DNA of 35,953 nt from Thiotrichaceae bacterium UBA7359 (GTDB taxonomy: Bacteria; Pseudomonadota; Gammaproteobacteria; Eutrophobiales; Eutrophobiaceae): assembly GCA_905182825.1 (NCBI GenBank), contig CAJJDJ010000101.1, positions 1 through 35,953 on the forward strand, in the 5' to 3' direction. Made by a program: the position numbers and the translations under genes. The notes below the pieces were generated by a model. The model searched no databases. It saw only the letters and a list, made by a program, of their open reading frames with translations, and was not told where the DNA came from. This document shows positions 34,457-35,953 of this stretch, piece after piece; position 1 is the first letter of the stretch; every line of letters starts with the position of its first letter.

Positions 34457-35365
34457 ATGAGTGTATGGAAATCAACTCTAGCGATAATTTTTTGTCATAT
34501 ACTTACAGGAACAGCATCTGTTACCACACGCCACCTGGTGACAGTCTTAGACCCGGTCGATATTGCTTTTATGCGCTACTTCTTGGGGGGAGTTTCTATC
34601 TTACCGCTATTTTTTCTGTTTCGCATATCAGTATTAACTAAAATTCTATTACTTAAGATTGCTGGCCTTGGTTCTTTATTTTTTGCGTTATTTCCTTTTA
34701 TGTTTTCATGGGGATTTGTTTATACTAATGCGGCTCGAGGCTCCCTTGTGTTAGCAACGATGCCGATCTGGGCAATGTTGATCAGTAGAGCTATTGGCCA
34801 TGAAAATATTAATAGAAATTCTTTAATTGCAATAGGACTTACTTTACTCGGGCTTAGTATTGCACTATCAGATAAATTAATGATGATTTCAGACAATGGA
34901 GTCTTATTCAAAGGTGAAATTATCATGTTGTTTACTGCAATTATTGGTGGAATCTATGTCACTTTGGCGCGGCAAATTTTACAAGAAGTACCCGCTTCTA
35001 CTATGACACCATTAGCAATGTTGGCAGGATGTGTGTGCCTATTGCCATTTAGCATCGTAAATGGGATCGATGATAAACTAGCTGCATTGACATCTACAGG
35101 AATAGGCTTAATGATTTATTTGGGTGTGGTTGCTGGGGGACTCGCATTTTTTCTTTTAAATTGGGTCTTGACTAAGAGTACAGCAACATTTGCGACTATA
35201 TTTGTTACATTAAATCCAATAACAGCAATCATTTTAGGGTATTTATTCTTAGGTGAAGAGATAAAGCTTAATTTTCTTATGGGAGTAGTGGTTGTTTTTA
35301 TTGGTCTTGGTTTTGCCATGAGTTCAGAAAATCATGGTAAATATGATAAGGTAAATGGCGTATAA
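34457..35365 (+). CDS. EamA-family (DMT) membrane transporter
   Basis: 302 residues with about ten hydrophobic helices arranged as two EamA repeats (about 5-135 and 150-290). The first repeat has F-M-R-Y-F-L-G-G and G-F-V-Y-T-N-A-A-R-G-S-L-V, the second has L-N-P-I-T-A-I-I-L-G-Y-L-F-L-G-E, all usual for drug/metabolite exporters of the RhaT/YdcZ/PagO type. The substrate is unknown. The ATG has no clear ribosome-binding site, but the product starts like the family. Monocistronic by position. Confidence 0.88.
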   Translation: MSVWKSTLAIIFCHILTGTASVTTRHLVTVLDPVDIAFMRYFLGGVSILPLFFLFRISVLTKILLLKIAGLGSLFFALFPFMFSWGFVYTNAARGSLVLATMPIWAMLISRAIGHENINRNSLIAIGLTLLGLSIALSDKLMMISDNGVLFKGEIIMLFTAIIGGIYVTLARQILQEVPASTMTPLAMLAGCVCLLPFSIVNGIDDKLAALTSTGIGLMIYLGVVAGGLAFFLLNWVLTKSTATFATIFVTLNPITAIILGYLFLGEEIKLNFLMGVVVVFIGLGFAMSSENHGKYDKVNGV

Positions 35366-35683
35366 GCCAAATATTACTCAAGTAAAAAAAGTATCTTTTT
35401 TCAATCCTTCGACAAGAATATCTATTCTCATGTTGAGTGAACCTACTTTAATAAACTCTATTTATGATTGATAACGTTTGAAATTTTATTTATATCATAA
35501 TAAGTTTTAAATCATGTATATAGAGAGGTTTATAATTTAATTTTAGGTCGGTCAGCTTCAGATCTAAGCTAAGTTTAGAGATAATCAAATTCTAATTAAT
35601 TTTGAGTATATACTGAGAAGTATTACAATGTGGAAGCTATTTTGATGAGAATTATTTGACGATTTAAGGTTTTATAATCTGCT
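35366..35683. other. Intergenic region before the last partial gene
   Basis: No gene seen. An A-rich/T-rich hairpin (about 35384-35402, AAAAAAAG-TAT-CTTTTTT) just after the EamA stop could terminate transcription. TATAAT at 35673-35678 lies only 5 nt before the next ATG. Confidence 0.5.
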
Positions 35684-35953
35684 ATGACTGATGAAGTGAA
35701 AAATGGTACGACTCGTGAGATCGCGGGAAAATCATGTGTATATTATGATGGTTATTGGATTAGAAGTTATCACTTACATAAAGATAGCTATGCAGACAAG
35801 AAGCAAATGATTGATCAATTAACTCGCCGAGTGTTTCATCATGTGGAGCAGGGAATTAATACTCCCAGTAATAGGTTGGATGATATTCAAGAGGTTTATG
35901 AAGCAGAAGATGATCCAGCAAGAAAACGAGTTAAAGGTGCAATGTTAGCAGGC
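35684..35953 (+). CDS. N-terminal 90 residues of an unrecognised soluble protein
   Basis: An open frame from ATG at 35684 to the right edge (90 codons, no stop). It begins MTDEVKNGTTREIAGKSCVY and goes on with aromatic-rich strand-like text (Y-D-G-Y-W-I-R-S-Y-H) and a charged helical part (K-K-Q-M-I-D-Q-L-T-R-R). No signal peptide or known motif is visible. The codon usage and even amino-acid composition support a real gene. No ribosome-binding site lies at a proper distance: AAGG is about 14 nt away, and a TATAAT ends 5 nt before the ATG. I cannot assign a family. Confidence 0.7.
   Translation, partial: MTDEVKNGTTREIAGKSCVYYDGYWIRSYHLHKDSYADKKQMIDQLTRRVFHHVEQGINTPSNRLDDIQEVYEAEDDPARKRVKGAMLAG

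Overview
The window is an AT-rich stretch of a gammaproteobacterial chromosome, almost entirely core genes. The family assignments support this: YbiT, DbpA, YaiL/DUF2058, HemW, a gmk-rpoZ-spoT-recG run, ubiC-ubiA, and a birA-coaX-SPOR-tRNA-Thr run like that of pseudomonads and relatives. The genus cannot be named from the sequence. There is no transposase, integrase, phage gene or CRISPR array. Start codons are unusual: TTG is the best start for birA, ubiC, recG, rdgB and ybiT, and GTG for spoT.

Layout. (1) 1-311: C-terminus of an acidic protein built on an in-frame 45-bp tandem repeat. (2) 631-3351, plus strand: birA, coaX and a SPOR-like membrane protein as an overlapping operon, then tRNA-Thr(UGU). 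(3) 3406-6417: an envelope group made of a secreted TPR protein and a Csd6-like L,D-transpeptidase-fold enzyme that share a C-terminal NTF2-like domain, meeting tail to tail with an exported M14 zinc peptidase. (4) 14621 down to 6420, minus strand: yicC, gmk, rpoZ, spoT, ridA, recG, ubiC, ubiA (RNA and nucleotide metabolism, stringent response, recombination, ubiquinone). (5) 14736-19462, plus strand: rph, rdgB, hemW, then a GIY-YIG protein and an MsbA-like ABC exporter, with a Fur-box-like palindrome in front of the last two. (6) 19463-22639: a loose, low-density stretch with a 58-aa membrane protein preceded by a strong ribosome-binding site, and isolated genes for DUF2058, DUF1840 and a host-attachment/BaeRF-like protein. 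(7) 22640-31242: a spermidine-synthase-like protein with ybiT, dbpA, a translationally coupled SulP transporter and double UspA protein, a DUF1488 protein, and rhlE. (8) 31582-35365: a renalase-like FAD oxidoreductase, a VOC protein, a DUF3429 membrane protein, a CsgA-like SDR and an EamA permease. (9) 35684 to the right edge: the N-terminus of an unrecognised protein.

No wholly new defence or mobile system is visible. The strongest leads are the peptidoglycan-trimming group at 3406-6417, whose parts resemble the Csd6/Csd4 cell-shape enzymes of Helicobacter; the repeat array at the left edge, where every unit carries an acidic stretch followed by T-V-(I/M)-L; the small membrane protein at 19868; and the Fur-like site in front of the GIY-YIG/ABC exporter pair. 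Functions are inferred from recognised family motifs; no database search was possible.
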